A DNA stretch of 64,000 nucleotides from Methylotenera sp. (GTDB lineage Bacteria > Pseudomonadota > Gammaproteobacteria > Burkholderiales > Methylophilaceae), in NCBI GenBank assembly GCA_013141495.1, contig JABFQV010000008.1, positions 404,221 through 468,220 on the forward strand. The letters are read 5' to 3'. Every line of letters starts with the position of its first letter. Position 1 is the stretch's first letter. The position numbers and the translations under genes are program-made. This document shows, piece after piece, positions 1 to 10,058 of this stretch. Below the pieces are notes generated by a model that saw only the letters and a program-made list of their open reading frames with translations, was not told where the DNA came from and did no database searches.

Positions 1-1051
1 AGAAACCCGTAATTGCAGTTTGATTGCCTAGAACTTGCTGAACCAGCTTAACTTCGTCTGCAACCAGCTCCGCCATCACACCCTTGCGACCTACACAACT
101 TACGCATATCGCCAGACCGTTTTGATTGACATTGGTGTTGTCAGCAACTAGATGCGCGGCATGGCCGGCACCTTCTACGAGTCTGTCATGGGTCGCTTGG
201 CAAAAACGTACGGTCTCGCCTTCATCCACGTTACCGGCAAACGTCAGGCTGTTATTTTTAACGTCAATTGCTAATAGGGTGCGGATTTTTTCAATATCGC
301 GCTTGCCTTCTTCAATGATGGCAAAAGGAAATTTCAAGCCGCTTCCAGGTAAGTCTTTTGCTGAATGTGCGCCGATGTACAGGTTGTATAGTGGCAGGGC
401 TGGTTTGCCGTCTAATTCTATGACCACGTTTTTCTCAGACTTTGTGACCTTGCGAGGTGGTCCGTATGGCTTCCAGCCTCGACCTACGCCTGTTGTCGCC
501 ACTAGATTATCGCCGTATAAACCCACAGCAATCACTAAACCATCTGAGACAGTATCGTTAAAAATCTGCACGGTTTTACTAAAGTTAAAGCCATCACCCG
601 CCATGCCACCCATGACCGGTATTTCGCCTAACACGCTTTTAAAGCCTTCGAGTAACTCAGAGCCATTCACATTTAGGCCATCAGAGTAAACGAGCACTGC
701 CTTCAATGTTTCTGATTTTAATTGACGCGCCAAACCTGCTGCGGTTTCAAACGAGTCTTGCATCCCGGTCATTTTTGTATGTGTGACACGTTGGATGGTT
801 TTTTCCCACAAAATTGCGGTTATTTGCAAACTGTCATCAAAAACCCCAGACGCTGTAATCTCGCCTGAAGTTGAGCAGCCGATAATCTGCGCAGTCGGGT
901 AACGTTCTTTTAGCGTGGAGGTAAGCTTGGATTCACCAAAGCGTTTTACTGACCCAAAAACCAAAACTAAGTTAGCTGTTGGTAACGGTGAGTTGGTAGC
1001 TAAGTCTTTTAGCGTCATTTTAGCTGTTAATGATTCTTGCCTAACTATCAT
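1..1051 (-). CDS. FIST-domain sensory protein (3' end outside window)
   Basis: Reading the minus strand from an ATG at 1051 gives about 350 codons with no stop before the window edge, so the C-terminus is missing. An AAGGGG Shine-Dalgarno sequence lies about 6 nt before the ATG. The translation carries GCSTSGEI near residue 58 and MGGMAGDG further on, followed by a region with LYNLYIGAH and FPFAI; these are typical of FIST_N followed by FIST_C. FIST domains are predicted small-ligand sensing domains associated with bacterial signal transduction. The gene is divergent from the Pil-Chp chemosensory cluster, with 256 bp between the two starts, which fits a signalling role. The ligand is unknown. 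Confidence 0.85.
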   Translation of the reverse strand, partial: MIVRQESLTAKMTLKDLATNSPLPTANLVLVFGSVKRFGESKLTSTLKERYPTAQIIGCSTSGEITASGVFDDSLQITAILWEKTIQRVTHTKMTGMQDSFETAAGLARQLKSETLKAVLVYSDGLNVNGSELLEGFKSVLGEIPVMGGMAGDGFNFSKTVQIFNDTVSDGLVIAVGLYGDNLVATTGVGRGWKPYGPPRKVTKSEKNVVIELDGKPALPLYNLYIGAHSAKDLPGSGLKFPFAIIEEGKRDIEKIRTLLAIDVKNNSLTFAGNVDEGETVRFCQATHDRLVEGAGHAAHLVADNTNVNQNGLAICVSCVGRKGVMAELVADEVKLVQQVLGNQTAITGF

Positions 1052-1210
1052 GCTAACCCCTTGGATTATTGCGTAAAACAATAAATTTTAATTGAATTTG
1101 TATAAATTTGTAAACAAATGTAACTTTTATTATAGAATACCCTTACGGGTGATAGGAATAAATATATTATTATTTCTGTAATAAACATTTAGTCTGCAGC
1201 GTAAATAGTA

Positions 1211-1238
1211 TTGCTTAGTAAACCTGTCTGTATATAAA
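1211..1238 (+). promoter_or_regulatory. possible sigma-70 promoter for pilG
   Basis: TTGCTT (1211-1216) and TATAAA (1233-1238) are separated by 16 bp in the divergent region between the FIST gene and pilG. The match is only moderate and the region is AT-rich, so this is a tentative assignment. Confidence 0.3.
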
Positions 1239-1307
1239 ATGAAGCTCGGTGCGTTTTTTAAGTGATTTTGAACGACGGCTATAAATTAAATATTAAGGAG
1301 CTTACTG

Positions 1308-1766
1308 GTGAGCCAGGAGAAGCCAAGTCAAGAAACTTTTAACCAGAACAAGCTGACCATGGATGAGTTGTCCAAGGTTAAGGTAATGGTCATTGATGAC
1401 AGTAATACCATACGCCGTAGTGCAGAGATTTTTCTTAAAGCTTCGGGTTGTCAGGTGATTCTTGCAGAGGATGGCTTTGATGCCTTAGCAAAAATATCGA
1501 ATGAACATCCTGATTTGATTTTTGTAGATATCATGATGCCTAGGCTGGATGGTTATCAAACCTGTTCCCTAATAAAAAGAAATGCACGTTATAAAGCAAC
1601 CCCCGTCATTATGCTTTCTAGCAAGGATGGGCTATTTGACCGCGCACGTGGGCGCATGGTCGGCTCAGATCAATATCTTACAAAACCCTTCACCCAAGAA
1701 ACGCTGCTAGACGCAGTGCAAATTTATGCTGCGCATGGCAAAGTTAACCAACAAGAGGTAGAGTAA
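1308..1766 (+). CDS. pilG: PilG, twitching-motility response regulator
   Basis: Single receiver-domain protein of 152 aa with no output domain. The acidic pocket is in VMVIDDSNTIRR, the phosphoacceptor is Asp74 in VDIMMPRLDG, and the conserved Lys is in YLTKPF. It starts at GTG 1308, preceded by AAGGAG with 7 nt spacing. In the Pil-Chp pathway PilG receives phosphate from ChpA and promotes pilus extension and cAMP signalling. Relative to Pseudomonas PilG it has an N-terminal extension of about 20 residues. It is the first gene of pilG-pilH-pilI-pilJ-chpA; pilH follows after 2 bp. Confidence 0.93.
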   Translation: MSQEKPSQETFNQNKLTMDELSKVKVMVIDDSNTIRRSAEIFLKASGCQVILAEDGFDALAKISNEHPDLIFVDIMMPRLDGYQTCSLIKRNARYKATPVIMLSSKDGLFDRARGRMVGSDQYLTKPFTQETLLDAVQIYAAHGKVNQQEVE

Positions 1767-1768
1767 AT

Positions 1769-2134
1769 ATGGCCATACAAACTATTTTAGTAGTAGATGA
1801 TTCTGCAACAGATCGTTTTTTTCTCACTGAGTTATTAGAAACTGCAGGCTACGATGTAATTGGTGCTGAAAGTGGTGAAGAGTGCTTGGCTAAGGTTAAT
1901 TCAAGCCCACCAGACTTGGTGTTATGCGACGTGGTCATGCCGGGTCTAACCGGCTTTCAGGTAACTCGCACCCTTACAAAAAATGCGGCCACCTCCCACA
2001 TTCCTGTGATTCTTTGTACTGGAAAGTCGCAAGCAACGGATTTAGCTTGGGCGTTAAAAATGGGTGCAAAAGCTTGCGTCACAAAACCGGTGATTAGCGC
2101 AGAATTGTTGGCGCTGATTAAAGGCTTGGACTAA
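1769..2134 (+). CDS. pilH: PilH, twitching-motility response regulator
   Basis: Stand-alone receiver of 121 aa, the usual PilH length. ILVVDDSATDRF holds the acidic pocket, Asp54 in LCDVVMPG is the phosphoacceptor, and KPV near the end holds the conserved Lys. In the Pil-Chp system PilH competes with PilG for ChpA phosphate and favours pilus retraction or signal termination. It lies 2 bp after pilG and so is presumably translated from the same message. A 115-bp gap with a 16-bp tandem repeat separates it from pilI. Confidence 0.93.
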   Translation: MAIQTILVVDDSATDRFFLTELLETAGYDVIGAESGEECLAKVNSSPPDLVLCDVVMPGLTGFQVTRTLTKNAATSHIPVILCTGKSQATDLAWALKMGAKACVTKPVISAELLALIKGLD

Positions 2135-2146
2135 ATTTTAAGATTC

Positions 2147-2194
2147 TTAAAACAAGCTGATTTTAAAACAACTTGACTTTAAACCAACCTGGTT
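2147..2194. repeat. three tandem 16-bp imperfect repeats between pilH and pilI
   Basis: Three consecutive 16-bp units lie in the pilH-pilI gap: TTAAAACAAGCTGATT (2147-2162), TTAAAACAACTTGACT (2163-2178) and TTAAACCAACCTGGTT (2179-2194). All share TTAAA(A/C)CAA at the left and a CTG- or TTG-containing core. They could be a binding site array or simple slippage; nothing shows which. Confidence 0.6.
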
Positions 2195-2249
2195 TTAATT
2201 ATTATCAATAGTTTTACCCATAAACTTTTTTTGGATTGATTAAATAATC

Positions 2250-2771
2250 GTGGCAAAAACTTCAAATTTACGTGAATTCCAAGAGGCAATACTATTAAAG
2301 CTAAAAGAGGCGACTCAGTTTGGTAGCGCTGAATCAACGTCACGTTTAGGTGTGACGTCAGGTGATAAAAAGTTTTTAATCAATTTAACTGAAGTTAAAG
2401 AGGTATTGCCAGTACCGCCTTATCAGCAAGTTCCTCTCACTAAGTCATGGTTTTTGGGGGTTGCTAACATTCGAGGTAATTTGTATAGCATTTCAGATTT
2501 AGCACAGTTTGTCGGCATGCCACCTACGCGTAAGTCAGTTAACAATCGTATCGTATTATTAAGCACTGAAACGACTGCGCAGGTCGCCTTAGTGGTTGAA
2601 AGCTTAGTCGGCTTACGCAGTGTTGAGGTGATGCATGCTAAACCGCATCACGATGAATTGGATCGTTTATTTAGCAAGCAAGTATTTGTTGATGATGATG
2701 GTAATGAGTGGTTTGAGCTTGATGTAGAAGCGCTGGTGTTAAATAAAGATTTTATTCAGCCTAACACCTGA
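2250..2771 (+). CDS. pilI: PilI, CheW-like adaptor
   Basis: A 173-aa single CheW-domain protein starting at GTG 2250. The region from about residue 35 (KFLINLTEVKEVLPVPPY through WFLGVANIRGNLYSI) is the CheW core with the conserved GVANIRG turn. PilI couples the PilJ receptor to the histidine kinase ChpA in the Pil-Chp array at the inner membrane. It sits between pilH and pilJ, the standard position. No second CheW-like gene (chpC) is found after chpA here. Confidence 0.92.
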   Translation: MAKTSNLREFQEAILLKLKEATQFGSAESTSRLGVTSGDKKFLINLTEVKEVLPVPPYQQVPLTKSWFLGVANIRGNLYSISDLAQFVGMPPTRKSVNNRIVLLSTETTAQVALVVESLVGLRSVEVMHAKPHHDELDRLFSKQVFVDDDGNEWFELDVEALVLNKDFIQPNT

Positions 2772-2873
2772 TAAAAGTGATTGTAGTTAGGGGTTTTTTG
2801 TTGGTTGATTAGATTTGAATGGTATTAAACACGTTTTTTTAAAGCATAATAAATCTAGGAATTGGGGTTAAAC

Positions 2874-4649
2874 ATGGCATTAAATTTTGCGGCTATTAAA
2901 AGTCTTCCGCCACAAATTGGTGATTTCTTTAAGCACTTTAAAAATAAATTATCTAATTTAGTACCGGCTAAGAAGGTCACCTCAGATACAGGTGGTTTGG
3001 GCGCAGGATATCGCCAGCTTTTTCTACAAATTGTGGCTTTTATTTTGTTTGCACTGTTGAGCTTCTGGGTAATTAACCAGGTGCGCGTCAATGGCCCTAT
3101 TTATAATGTGTTGGATGCCTACGAGAAATTAACTGCCGATACAAACCCGCCGCCTATGTTCCCTCTAGATGCGTTTGCGTCCTATAACGAGGCGTACGTG
3201 GCTTCCACTAGCTTTAACAACCTTAAGCGAGATAGTGCTTTGGCCAACGCGGCAAAAAGTGAAGCAATGTTTAAGGAACGCTCAGCGTACTGGCGTAAGA
3301 ATTTGAACAATGAAAAGCTGTCAGCTTCGTTAGAAGACGTGATTAAAGCGGGTGAGAACTTTTTTGAAGTGGCTAATAAGCGTTATATTCCAGCTTTGCC
3401 ATTAGGTACGGTTGCAGCGTCTGCACCTTTGCTGGATTTGACAGCAGCGTTTGAGTTATCTAAGCAAGCTGGTAACACCTTTACGTTGGAAATTGCTAAA
3501 GAAAACAAAGCGCTGGTTGAATCACAAACGCAGTTTATTCAGTTGGTGTTGTTCGGTTTGATGGTGTTGGGTTTGGTATTGTTGGCTTTGATGTACTTTT
3601 ACGGTAAAAAACAAACGGCTCAGTCTATTGTTTTAACCAACCAATTGGCTCGAGAGGGGCAAGATAACCAAGAGGCCGTTTTGCAATTGCTCGATGAAAT
3701 GGGTGATTTGGCGGATGGTGATCTTACCGTTAAAGCGGAAGTGCGCGACAACATTGCGGGTGCGATTGCAGACTCTATCAACTACACGATTGATAGTTTA
3801 CGTGACTTAGTGGTGGAGATTAACCGTGCGACTGAGCAGGTGACTTCAGCAACCTCTGTGGCGCAAGGTACTTCTGAGCAGTTGTTAAGCGCTGCAGAAA
3901 CGCAAGCGACACAAATCACACAAACAACCGATGCCGTTAATGACATGACGCGCTCTATTTTACAAGTGTCAAGCAACGCGGCTCAAGCTTCTCAAGTGGC
4001 GCAACGTTCGCTAGAAGCGGCTATTCAGGGTTCCCAAGCGGTGCAGAACACGATTTCAGGTATGAACGAAATTCGTACGCAGATTCAGGAAACTTCAAAA
4101 CGTATTAAACGTTTGGGTGAAAGCTCACAGGAAATTAGTGAAATCGTGGAGCTGATTTCAGACATTACTGAGCAAACGAACATTCTGGCGTTGAATGCGG
4201 CAATTCAGGCGGCATCAGCCGGTGAAGCCGGACGTGGGTTTACCGTGGTTGCGGAGGAGGTTCAGCGTCTGGCGGAACGTTCATCTGAGGCGACCAAGCA
4301 GATTAGTGCGATTGTGAAAACCATTCAAACTGATACACATGGCGCGGTGGCCGCGATGGAGAAAAGTACCGAGGGTGTGGTTGAAGGGGCGCGCGTTGCT
4401 GATGCTGCAGGCCAGGCGCTGACCGAGATTGAGGCGGTTACGACCAGCTTGGCACATTTGATTGAATCTATTTCAACCGCGACAAACGCACAAACAGAGT
4501 CTGCAACAACGGTTGCGAACAACATGCAGATGATTCAGGAAATTACGACGCAAACGACGCAGGGTACTAAATTAACAGCAGATTCTGTTGGTCAACTCAC
4601 ATCTCTAGCTGAGGAATTACGTGATTCAGTAGCTGGATTTAAACTCTAA
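2874..4649 (+). CDS. pilJ: PilJ, type IV pilus methyl-accepting chemoreceptor
   Basis: Chemoreceptor of 591 aa. TM1 is at about residues 47-68 and TM2 at about 221-243, with a periplasmic PilJ-type sensor between them, then a HAMP-like linker and a long MCP signalling coiled coil from about residue 310. The hairpin tip with [17 protein letters not shown] is near residues 440-456. I chose ATG 2874, with GGGG about 8 nt upstream, over the in-frame TTG at 2862. PilJ is proposed to sense pilin or pilus tension and signals through PilI to ChpA. With one sensor module it is shorter than the Pseudomonas protein. No pilK methyltransferase gene follows. Confidence 0.93.
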   Translation: MALNFAAIKSLPPQIGDFFKHFKNKLSNLVPAKKVTSDTGGLGAGYRQLFLQIVAFILFALLSFWVINQVRVNGPIYNVLDAYEKLTADTNPPPMFPLDAFASYNEAYVASTSFNNLKRDSALANAAKSEAMFKERSAYWRKNLNNEKLSASLEDVIKAGENFFEVANKRYIPALPLGTVAASAPLLDLTAAFELSKQAGNTFTLEIAKENKALVESQTQFIQLVLFGLMVLGLVLLALMYFYGKKQTAQSIVLTNQLAREGQDNQEAVLQLLDEMGDLADGDLTVKAEVRDNIAGAIADSINYTIDSLRDLVVEINRATEQVTSATSVAQGTSEQLLSAAETQATQITQTTDAVNDMTRSILQVSSNAAQASQVAQRSLEAAIQGSQAVQNTISGMNEIRTQIQETSKRIKRLGESSQEISEIVELISDITEQTNILALNAAIQAASAGEAGRGFTVVAEEVQRLAERSSEATKQISAIVKTIQTDTHGAVAAMEKSTEGVVEGARVADAAGQALTEIEAVTTSLAHLIESISTATNAQTESATTVANNMQMIQEITTQTTQGTKLTADSVGQLTSLAEELRDSVAGFKL

Positions 4650-4756
4650 TTATTGTGTTTAATCATCATATTCTTACATTATTGTTACGTGCTTAACTTG
4701 TAGCCTAGAGCAGAAAAACTCCATGAAAAAACCGACTATTAAAATGGGAGTGCAGA

Positions 4757-7700
4757 ATGCCTGAAGCATTTGATACCGGCCCATTATCTTGGGTTAAAGA
4801 TGAAATTGATCAGTCACTAAAAAAAGTGCAGACTAGTTTCGCAGAAGTAAACGAAAATCCAAGTGAGTTTGCATCCTTGCGCTTTACCATTGCACATTTA
4901 TATCAAGTGAGTGGTGCGCTCGATATGGTTGGGCTGGAGGGTTGCAAACGGTATTGCACTGAGATTGAAAAGCTAACCAATAAACTAGAAAAGCAACTGA
5001 TTCCTGTTAGTCAGCCAATCATGGTGCAACTCATACATGCTGTTGACGTGTTGTCGCAGTACTTGCAGGATTTATTAAATGGGTTGCCTGATGTTCCTAC
5101 TAGGTTATATGCGAGCCTAAAGCCGCTAGTAGAGGCGCAAGGTGAGGTGTTGGAAGAAAGCGAATTATTTTTTCCTGATACGGATAACAGTGCGCCTAAA
5201 GACTTGCCAACGAATCCGATTGCTGAGTCTGCTATCCCTATTTTCGTTTCAGATCAAAGGGTCTATTTTCAGAAGTCTTTATTAGATTGGCTACTAACTA
5301 AAAATGCTGATGCTTTAAGTAATATGCGCGAAGCACTTTCAAAAGTGCAGCAGGTACAAAATAAAAGCGTACATAAAACACTGTGGTGGGCTGCAACAGC
5401 CTTTACAGATGCGTTAGCTCAAGAAAAAGTTAGCGCCAGTGCTAAGGCTAAAAAACTTTGCAGTAAGCTAGATCGCCAGCTACACAACATGGCGCTCGGT
5501 GAGTCTAAGGTACCCACTCAACTACTGCGTGATTTACTCTATTACGTCGCGATTAGTGACCGAAGTAGCGACACTATTGCTAACGTTAAAGATGTTTTTG
5601 AGTTGGATGATGTGTTGCCTCGTCATGGCGCTACAGCTGAAGAAGGTGCTACTTCAGCCAGCGCCGAGCGCGCTACATTGGCACAGCTAAATGCGGACTT
5701 GCCCAGTTTGAAGGATTTATGGTCTGGTATTAGTGTGCGTGACGTTGATGCCAATAGCGCAGATATAGCTGCATTTGTTAATAAGCTCGAGCATATTATT
5801 AGCACTGTGCAACAAAACATAGGCAACAGGCATGTCGTCAACCTATTTAATACAATCCATGCAACAGTGCAGACATTGCAAGCGGATAAAGCCAAGTTTG
5901 ATGAAGTTTCATTGATTGAGGTTGCAGCTTCGTTAAATCTGCTTGAGCATAGTTGCGATCATTATCAACAACTTGATGCTGAAACACATCAAAAAATCAA
6001 CACCCAAACCGCACGCCTTCAATCAATTGTTGATGGTGTTCAATTAGTTTCGGCAGCAGACGCTTTCGCTTCTAGCAAGCTCGATACAGGTTTGGTTTAT
6101 GCTGTTGCTAAACAAATTATTGAGGCTTTAAGCCTGTCAGAAAAAGCGCTGGATACATTTTTCCGCCACCCGGCCGATACCAGCGTGTTGGATGGTGCGT
6201 CCAAACCTCTACAGGAGGTGGCAGCTGCATTTGATATGCTTGAAATGCCTGTGCCTAAATCAATTGCACATTTAAGCTTGGCTTTTGTTGATCACTTTAA
6301 AGGCCTTCAACCACAACCTCAGTCTAGTGACGCAGATAACGCCAGCTTTGAGCTGGTGGCTGAGAGCTTAAGTATGTTGGGGCTTTATACCGAAGAGTTA
6401 CCTAACGTTCGCGTGGAGTCGGAACGTGCATTATCTGATGCCTTGAATCGCTTAGAGAGTGGTGCACATGCGCATGGTTTGGCTGTCACAGCGGAAATAA
6501 GCGAGTTAGCGCAATTTGAACGTCCAACAGCTATTGCCAAAGCTGATGCTAATGCCGATACTGTGCCGACTTTTGCAATTAGTAAGCCTGTAGAGCCAAT
6601 TTTAGATGAAGTTACTGATCAGGCGCTAGATGCCGAACTTCAGGATATATTCTTAACGGAAGCTGAAGAGGTGCTAGGCGTATTAGCGCAAAACCTACAA
6701 GCGTTGCGCGTTAATGCAACTGATTCAGAAGCGTTGGCTGAAGTGCGTCGCGCCTATCATACCCTCAAAGGCAGTGGCCGTACGATTGGTCTGGTCGGCA
6801 TGGGTGAAGTGGCCTGGGCGGTTGAAAATTTACTTAATTTGGTGATAGAACATAAAACATTTCCAACAGCGGCTATCTTGGCTTTTGTTGAAAAAGTAAG
6901 CGCTGAATTTGCAGGCTGGGTTGCAGAGCTGCACCAGAACCAAAAGGTAACACTAAATCCAGGACCGTTCCAAACGCAGGCCGCCCAATTGTTGGCTGAG
7001 TTTGAACATGACTTAGCTGTCGCTAAACCAAAACCACAAAAAGAAGAAGTGCTCATTGGCGGGACACGTAAGTTAAGCCGTGCGTTTTTCAATATTTTCT
7101 TGGGTGAAGCGCAGCAGCATTTACAGGATTTAGTAGAAGCGCATCAAGCTTTAGTCGTTGATTCAATCGACTTGCCAACGGCTGAAAGTTGTAGAGCTGC
7201 GCATACATTAGGCAGTAATGCGCTGACCGCTGGTTTTAAACCGATTGGTGACTTGGCACGTGCATTAGAACACTGGCTTGATGAGCATAACAGCACTTGG
7301 ACCGCACAACACATTGCATTGTATGGCAACGTGGTGAAAGCGCTTGCTGACGGCTTAGAAAAAGCTAAAGCACTTAAAAATCCTAAATCAACACGCTCAC
7401 TTATTATAGCCCTTGGTGCCTCTACCGCTACGATGCAGGCTGCAGCAACGCTACAAGCCGCTGCCGACGTGCTGGAAGTGCAAAAAGCTGAAAAATCAGC
7501 TAAAAAATCAAAGGGCAAAGCGAATAAGACAAAAGTGGCTAGTGATGCGGAGCAAGCGCTGCCAGTGGTTGACGTTACGACTGTCATGCCGCTAGCGCAA
7601 GACGAGTTGTCCGCTGAGTCTATTTTGGCTGCAGAGCAGGCTGCACAAGCTCAAGCGCAATTACGTAAAGATGCTGGTGTAAATCAAGAGCTTTTGGCAC

Positions 7701-9856
7701 TGTTTGTTGAAGAGGCGCGTGAGTTAGTGCCGCAAGTCGGTAAAGATCTGCGCGGATGGCGTAGTAGTCCACAAGAGCTGGAATATTCAGATTCGATGCA
7801 GCGCGCATTACATACGCTTAAGGGCAGTGCGCGGATGGCGGGTCAAGCTGCTATTGGCGACAGCGTGCACGGCATGGAAGATCGTGTGATGCGTGCGCTT
7901 AGGCATCAAGTGACTTCAGATGATTTCGATGAGATGTTTGCTGAGTTTGACCGTATTGGTTATATGCTTGAAGACATAATTGGTGGCAGCAAGACCGATG
8001 CGCCAAATGCTGAGCCTGCAGTTAAAGCAGTTGCACCTAAGCGTCAGGCTGAACGTAAAACGCAATTCTTGCGTATGCGTGCTGATGTGTTGGACCGGCT
8101 TATCAATGAGGCTGGTGAAGTATCGATTATGCGTTCTCGTATGGATCGAGAAATGCAGAACTTCAAACAGTCATCTACAGATTTAACTGACAGTATCAGT
8201 AGGTTGCGTACTTACTTGCGTGAGTTGGAAATAGAAGCTGAAACGCAGCTGCAATCTCGCATGAGTTTGTTGCAAGAAGCCAATGAGACATTTGACCCAT
8301 TGGAATTTGACCGATTTACACGCTTGCAAGAATTAACCCGCATGATGGCTGAGAGCGTTAACGACGTGGCGACGATCCAACACGGGCTTTTGCTAAATCT
8401 CGATCAAACCGATGCGGCGTTACAGCAACAAAACCGGATGAATCGTGAGTTGCAGCAGGGTTTAATGGGCGTACGTATGTTGCCTTTTGCAACCATTACA
8501 GAGCGCTTGCAACGCATCGTGCGGCAAACGGCCAGAGAGCTTGATAAACGCGTTGAAATGACCATTGAAGGTGAAAGCATTGAGCTGGATCGTGGTGTGT
8601 TGGATAAAATGGGCGCACCGCTCGAGCATCTATTGCGTAATGCGGTTGCGCATGGTCTTGAATCAGCAGAAGAGCGTGCTAAATTAGGCAAGCCTGAAGT
8701 TGGTCATATCAAACTAAAAGTAAGCCTGGAAAATGATGAAATTACGCTGGTAATTACCGATGACGGTGCCGGTGTTAATTTAGCAAAAGTTAAACAAAAA
8801 GCCATTGAAAAAGGCATGTTTACACCAGATCAGGAAATAACAGATCAAGCATTGATGACGGTGATTTTTGAGCCGGGCTTTTCAACAGCCGATACCATTT
8901 CGCAAATTGCTGGCCGCGGTGTTGGTTTGGATGCGGTGCGTAGTGATATTGCTACGCTAGGCGGCCGTATTGATGTTAGCAATGCATCGGGTTTGGGTGC
9001 GATGTTTAATATTTACCTGCCGGTGACGCTTTCAGTTGCGCAAGTGGTGTTGGCGCGCGCTGGTAATAAAGTGTTTGCGATTCCATCAGTGATGGTGGAG
9101 CAAGTGCAAAAGCTCAAACCCAATGATCTAACCAGTGCTTATTTAGCTAATCAAATTGATTGGGCGGGGCGCGAATATCCGCTACACTTTTTATCAAAAT
9201 TGATCGGTGATACGGAGCATATTGCACAGTTACACAGTTATACACCAGTGGTTTTATTGCGCAGTGGTAGTTATCGTACAGCGCTACATGTTGATGAAAT
9301 TATCGGCAACCAAGAGGTGGTGATGAAGCCGATGGGCACGCAGTTGGCACACGTGCCGGGCATGATTGGCGCCACAGTAATGGGTGACGGTGCCATTATT
9401 TTGGTGATTAACCCAGTATTATTGGCGAATCGTGAAGCACTATCTGTGGGGGCTATTAAAGTATCGACTGTAGCACCCGTGGTGGAGCAGTTGAAAAAAA
9501 TAGCCTTGGTGGTGGATGATTCACTCACCATGCGCAAAGTGCTTTCTCGTGTGCTGGAGCGTGAAGATTTTGAAGTGGTGACCGCTAATGATGGTATGGA
9601 TGCTATTCAGAAACTGCAAGAAATTTCACCGGATATTATCCTGACCGATATTGAAATGCCGCGAATGGATGGTTTTGAGTTTTCACGCTATGTACGTGAT
9701 AATCAGGCAACATCAAAAACACCACTCATTATTATCAGCTCACGTACCGCAGAAAAACATCGCAATGTTGCCGCTGAGTTAGGCGTTAATGCTTTCTTGG
9801 GCAAGCCTGTGCAAGATGATGAACTAATTGCACAAGTAAACGCCTTGCTTCAATAG
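4757..9856 (+). CDS. chpA: ChpA/PilL hybrid chemosensory histidine kinase
   Basis: Very large CheA-type kinase of 1699 aa. The N-terminal 600 residues hold a degenerate phosphotransfer-like domain and helical spacers. Three Hpt modules follow, with candidate phospho-histidines His668 (HTLKGSGRT), His816 (HTLGSNALT) and His1019 (HTLKGSARM). The CheA dimerisation and ATPase region has an N box (HLLRNAVAHG, about 1288), DDGAGVN (about 1335) and GRGVGLDAV (about 1386). A CheW-like domain spans about 1420-1550, and a C-terminal receiver has Asp1631 in LTDIEMPRMDG. Start ATG 4757 follows GGGAG. It would phosphorylate PilG and PilH. Pseudomonas ChpA is longer, with more Hpt/Spt modules. A strong terminator follows, so this is probably the end of the operon. 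Confidence 0.95.
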   Translation: MPEAFDTGPLSWVKDEIDQSLKKVQTSFAEVNENPSEFASLRFTIAHLYQVSGALDMVGLEGCKRYCTEIEKLTNKLEKQLIPVSQPIMVQLIHAVDVLSQYLQDLLNGLPDVPTRLYASLKPLVEAQGEVLEESELFFPDTDNSAPKDLPTNPIAESAIPIFVSDQRVYFQKSLLDWLLTKNADALSNMREALSKVQQVQNKSVHKTLWWAATAFTDALAQEKVSASAKAKKLCSKLDRQLHNMALGESKVPTQLLRDLLYYVAISDRSSDTIANVKDVFELDDVLPRHGATAEEGATSASAERATLAQLNADLPSLKDLWSGISVRDVDANSADIAAFVNKLEHIISTVQQNIGNRHVVNLFNTIHATVQTLQADKAKFDEVSLIEVAASLNLLEHSCDHYQQLDAETHQKINTQTARLQSIVDGVQLVSAADAFASSKLDTGLVYAVAKQIIEALSLSEKALDTFFRHPADTSVLDGASKPLQEVAAAFDMLEMPVPKSIAHLSLAFVDHFKGLQPQPQSSDADNASFELVAESLSMLGLYTEELPNVRVESERALSDALNRLESGAHAHGLAVTAEISELAQFERPTAIAKADANADTVPTFAISKPVEPILDEVTDQALDAELQDIFLTEAEEVLGVLAQNLQALRVNATDSEALAEVRRAYHTLKGSGRTIGLVGMGEVAWAVENLLNLVIEHKTFPTAAILAFVEKVSAEFAGWVAELHQNQKVTLNPGPFQTQAAQLLAEFEHDLAVAKPKPQKEEVLIGGTRKLSRAFFNIFLGEAQQHLQDLVEAHQALVVDSIDLPTAESCRAAHTLGSNALTAGFKPIGDLARALEHWLDEHNSTWTAQHIALYGNVVKALADGLEKAKALKNPKSTRSLIIALGASTATMQAAATLQAAADVLEVQKAEKSAKKSKGKANKTKVASDAEQALPVVDVTTVMPLAQDELSAESILAAEQAAQAQAQLRKDAGVNQELLALFVEEARELVPQVGKDLRGWRSSPQELEYSDSMQRALHTLKGSARMAGQAAIGDSVHGMEDRVMRALRHQVTSDDFDEMFAEFDRIGYMLEDIIGGSKTDAPNAEPAVKAVAPKRQAERKTQFLRMRADVLDRLINEAGEVSIMRSRMDREMQNFKQSSTDLTDSISRLRTYLRELEIEAETQLQSRMSLLQEANETFDPLEFDRFTRLQELTRMMAESVNDVATIQHGLLLNLDQTDAALQQQNRMNRELQQGLMGVRMLPFATITERLQRIVRQTARELDKRVEMTIEGESIELDRGVLDKMGAPLEHLLRNAVAHGLESAEERAKLGKPEVGHIKLKVSLENDEITLVITDDGAGVNLAKVKQKAIEKGMFTPDQEITDQALMTVIFEPGFSTADTISQIAGRGVGLDAVRSDIATLGGRIDVSNASGLGAMFNIYLPVTLSVAQVVLARAGNKVFAIPSVMVEQVQKLKPNDLTSAYLANQIDWAGREYPLHFLSKLIGDTEHIAQLHSYTPVVLLRSGSYRTALHVDEIIGNQEVVMKPMGTQLAHVPGMIGATVMGDGAIILVINPVLLANREALSVGAIKVSTVAPVVEQLKKIALVVDDSLTMRKVLSRVLEREDFEVVTANDGMDAIQKLQEISPDIILTDIEMPRMDGFEFSRYVRDNQATSKTPLIIISSRTAEKHRNVAAELGVNAFLGKPVQDDELIAQVNALLQ

Positions 9857-9861
9857 ATTTA

Positions 9862-9890
9862 GATACAGGCGTCATCGTGACGCCTGTATC
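9862..9890 (+). terminator. terminator-like hairpin after chpA
   Basis: Perfect 13-bp stem, GATACAGGCGTCA (9862-9874) and TGACGCCTGTATC (9878-9890), with a TCG loop, 6 bp after the chpA stop. The T-tract is short (TTTG). Confidence 0.75.
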
Positions 9891-9956
9891 TTTGATCATA
9901 AAAACCGTGCTAGCAATCGTCGTGGTTGTGACGATATGCCACGAGCAATCCAAGAA

Positions 9957-10011
9957 TCCGTTCGCATTGAGCTCGTCGAAATGTGAATGAATTCATGCGC
10001 TTCGACAGGCT
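9957..10011. repeat. dispersed dyad repeat, TTCGCATTGAGC type
   Basis: Imperfect inverted repeat running from TCCGTTCGCATTGAGC through GTCGAAATGTGAATG to TTCGACAGGCT. The same module recurs in the opposite orientation around 28212-28270, where it is nested in another palindrome. It abuts the 43-nt hairpin at 10016. Confidence 0.7.
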
Positions 10012-10015
10012 TCTC

Positions 10016-10058
10016 GCATGAATAACCAGCTTCAGCTGGTATATTCTGCGGTGATGCC
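10016..10058 (+). repeat. 43-nt structured hairpin repeat, copy 1
   Basis: GCAT, GAATA, stem ACCAGC, loop TTCA, stem GCTGGT, bulged A, TATTC, TGCGGTG, ATGCC. GAATA pairs with TATTC around the inner stem and GCAT with ATGC. Two more 43-nt copies (25731, 36188) keep the flanks and change the inner stem in a compensatory way. Confidence 0.8.

Noticed and set aside
5499..5895. Small frames inside chpA on both strands
   Set aside because: Lie within a continuous, well-supported chpA frame with no independent signals.
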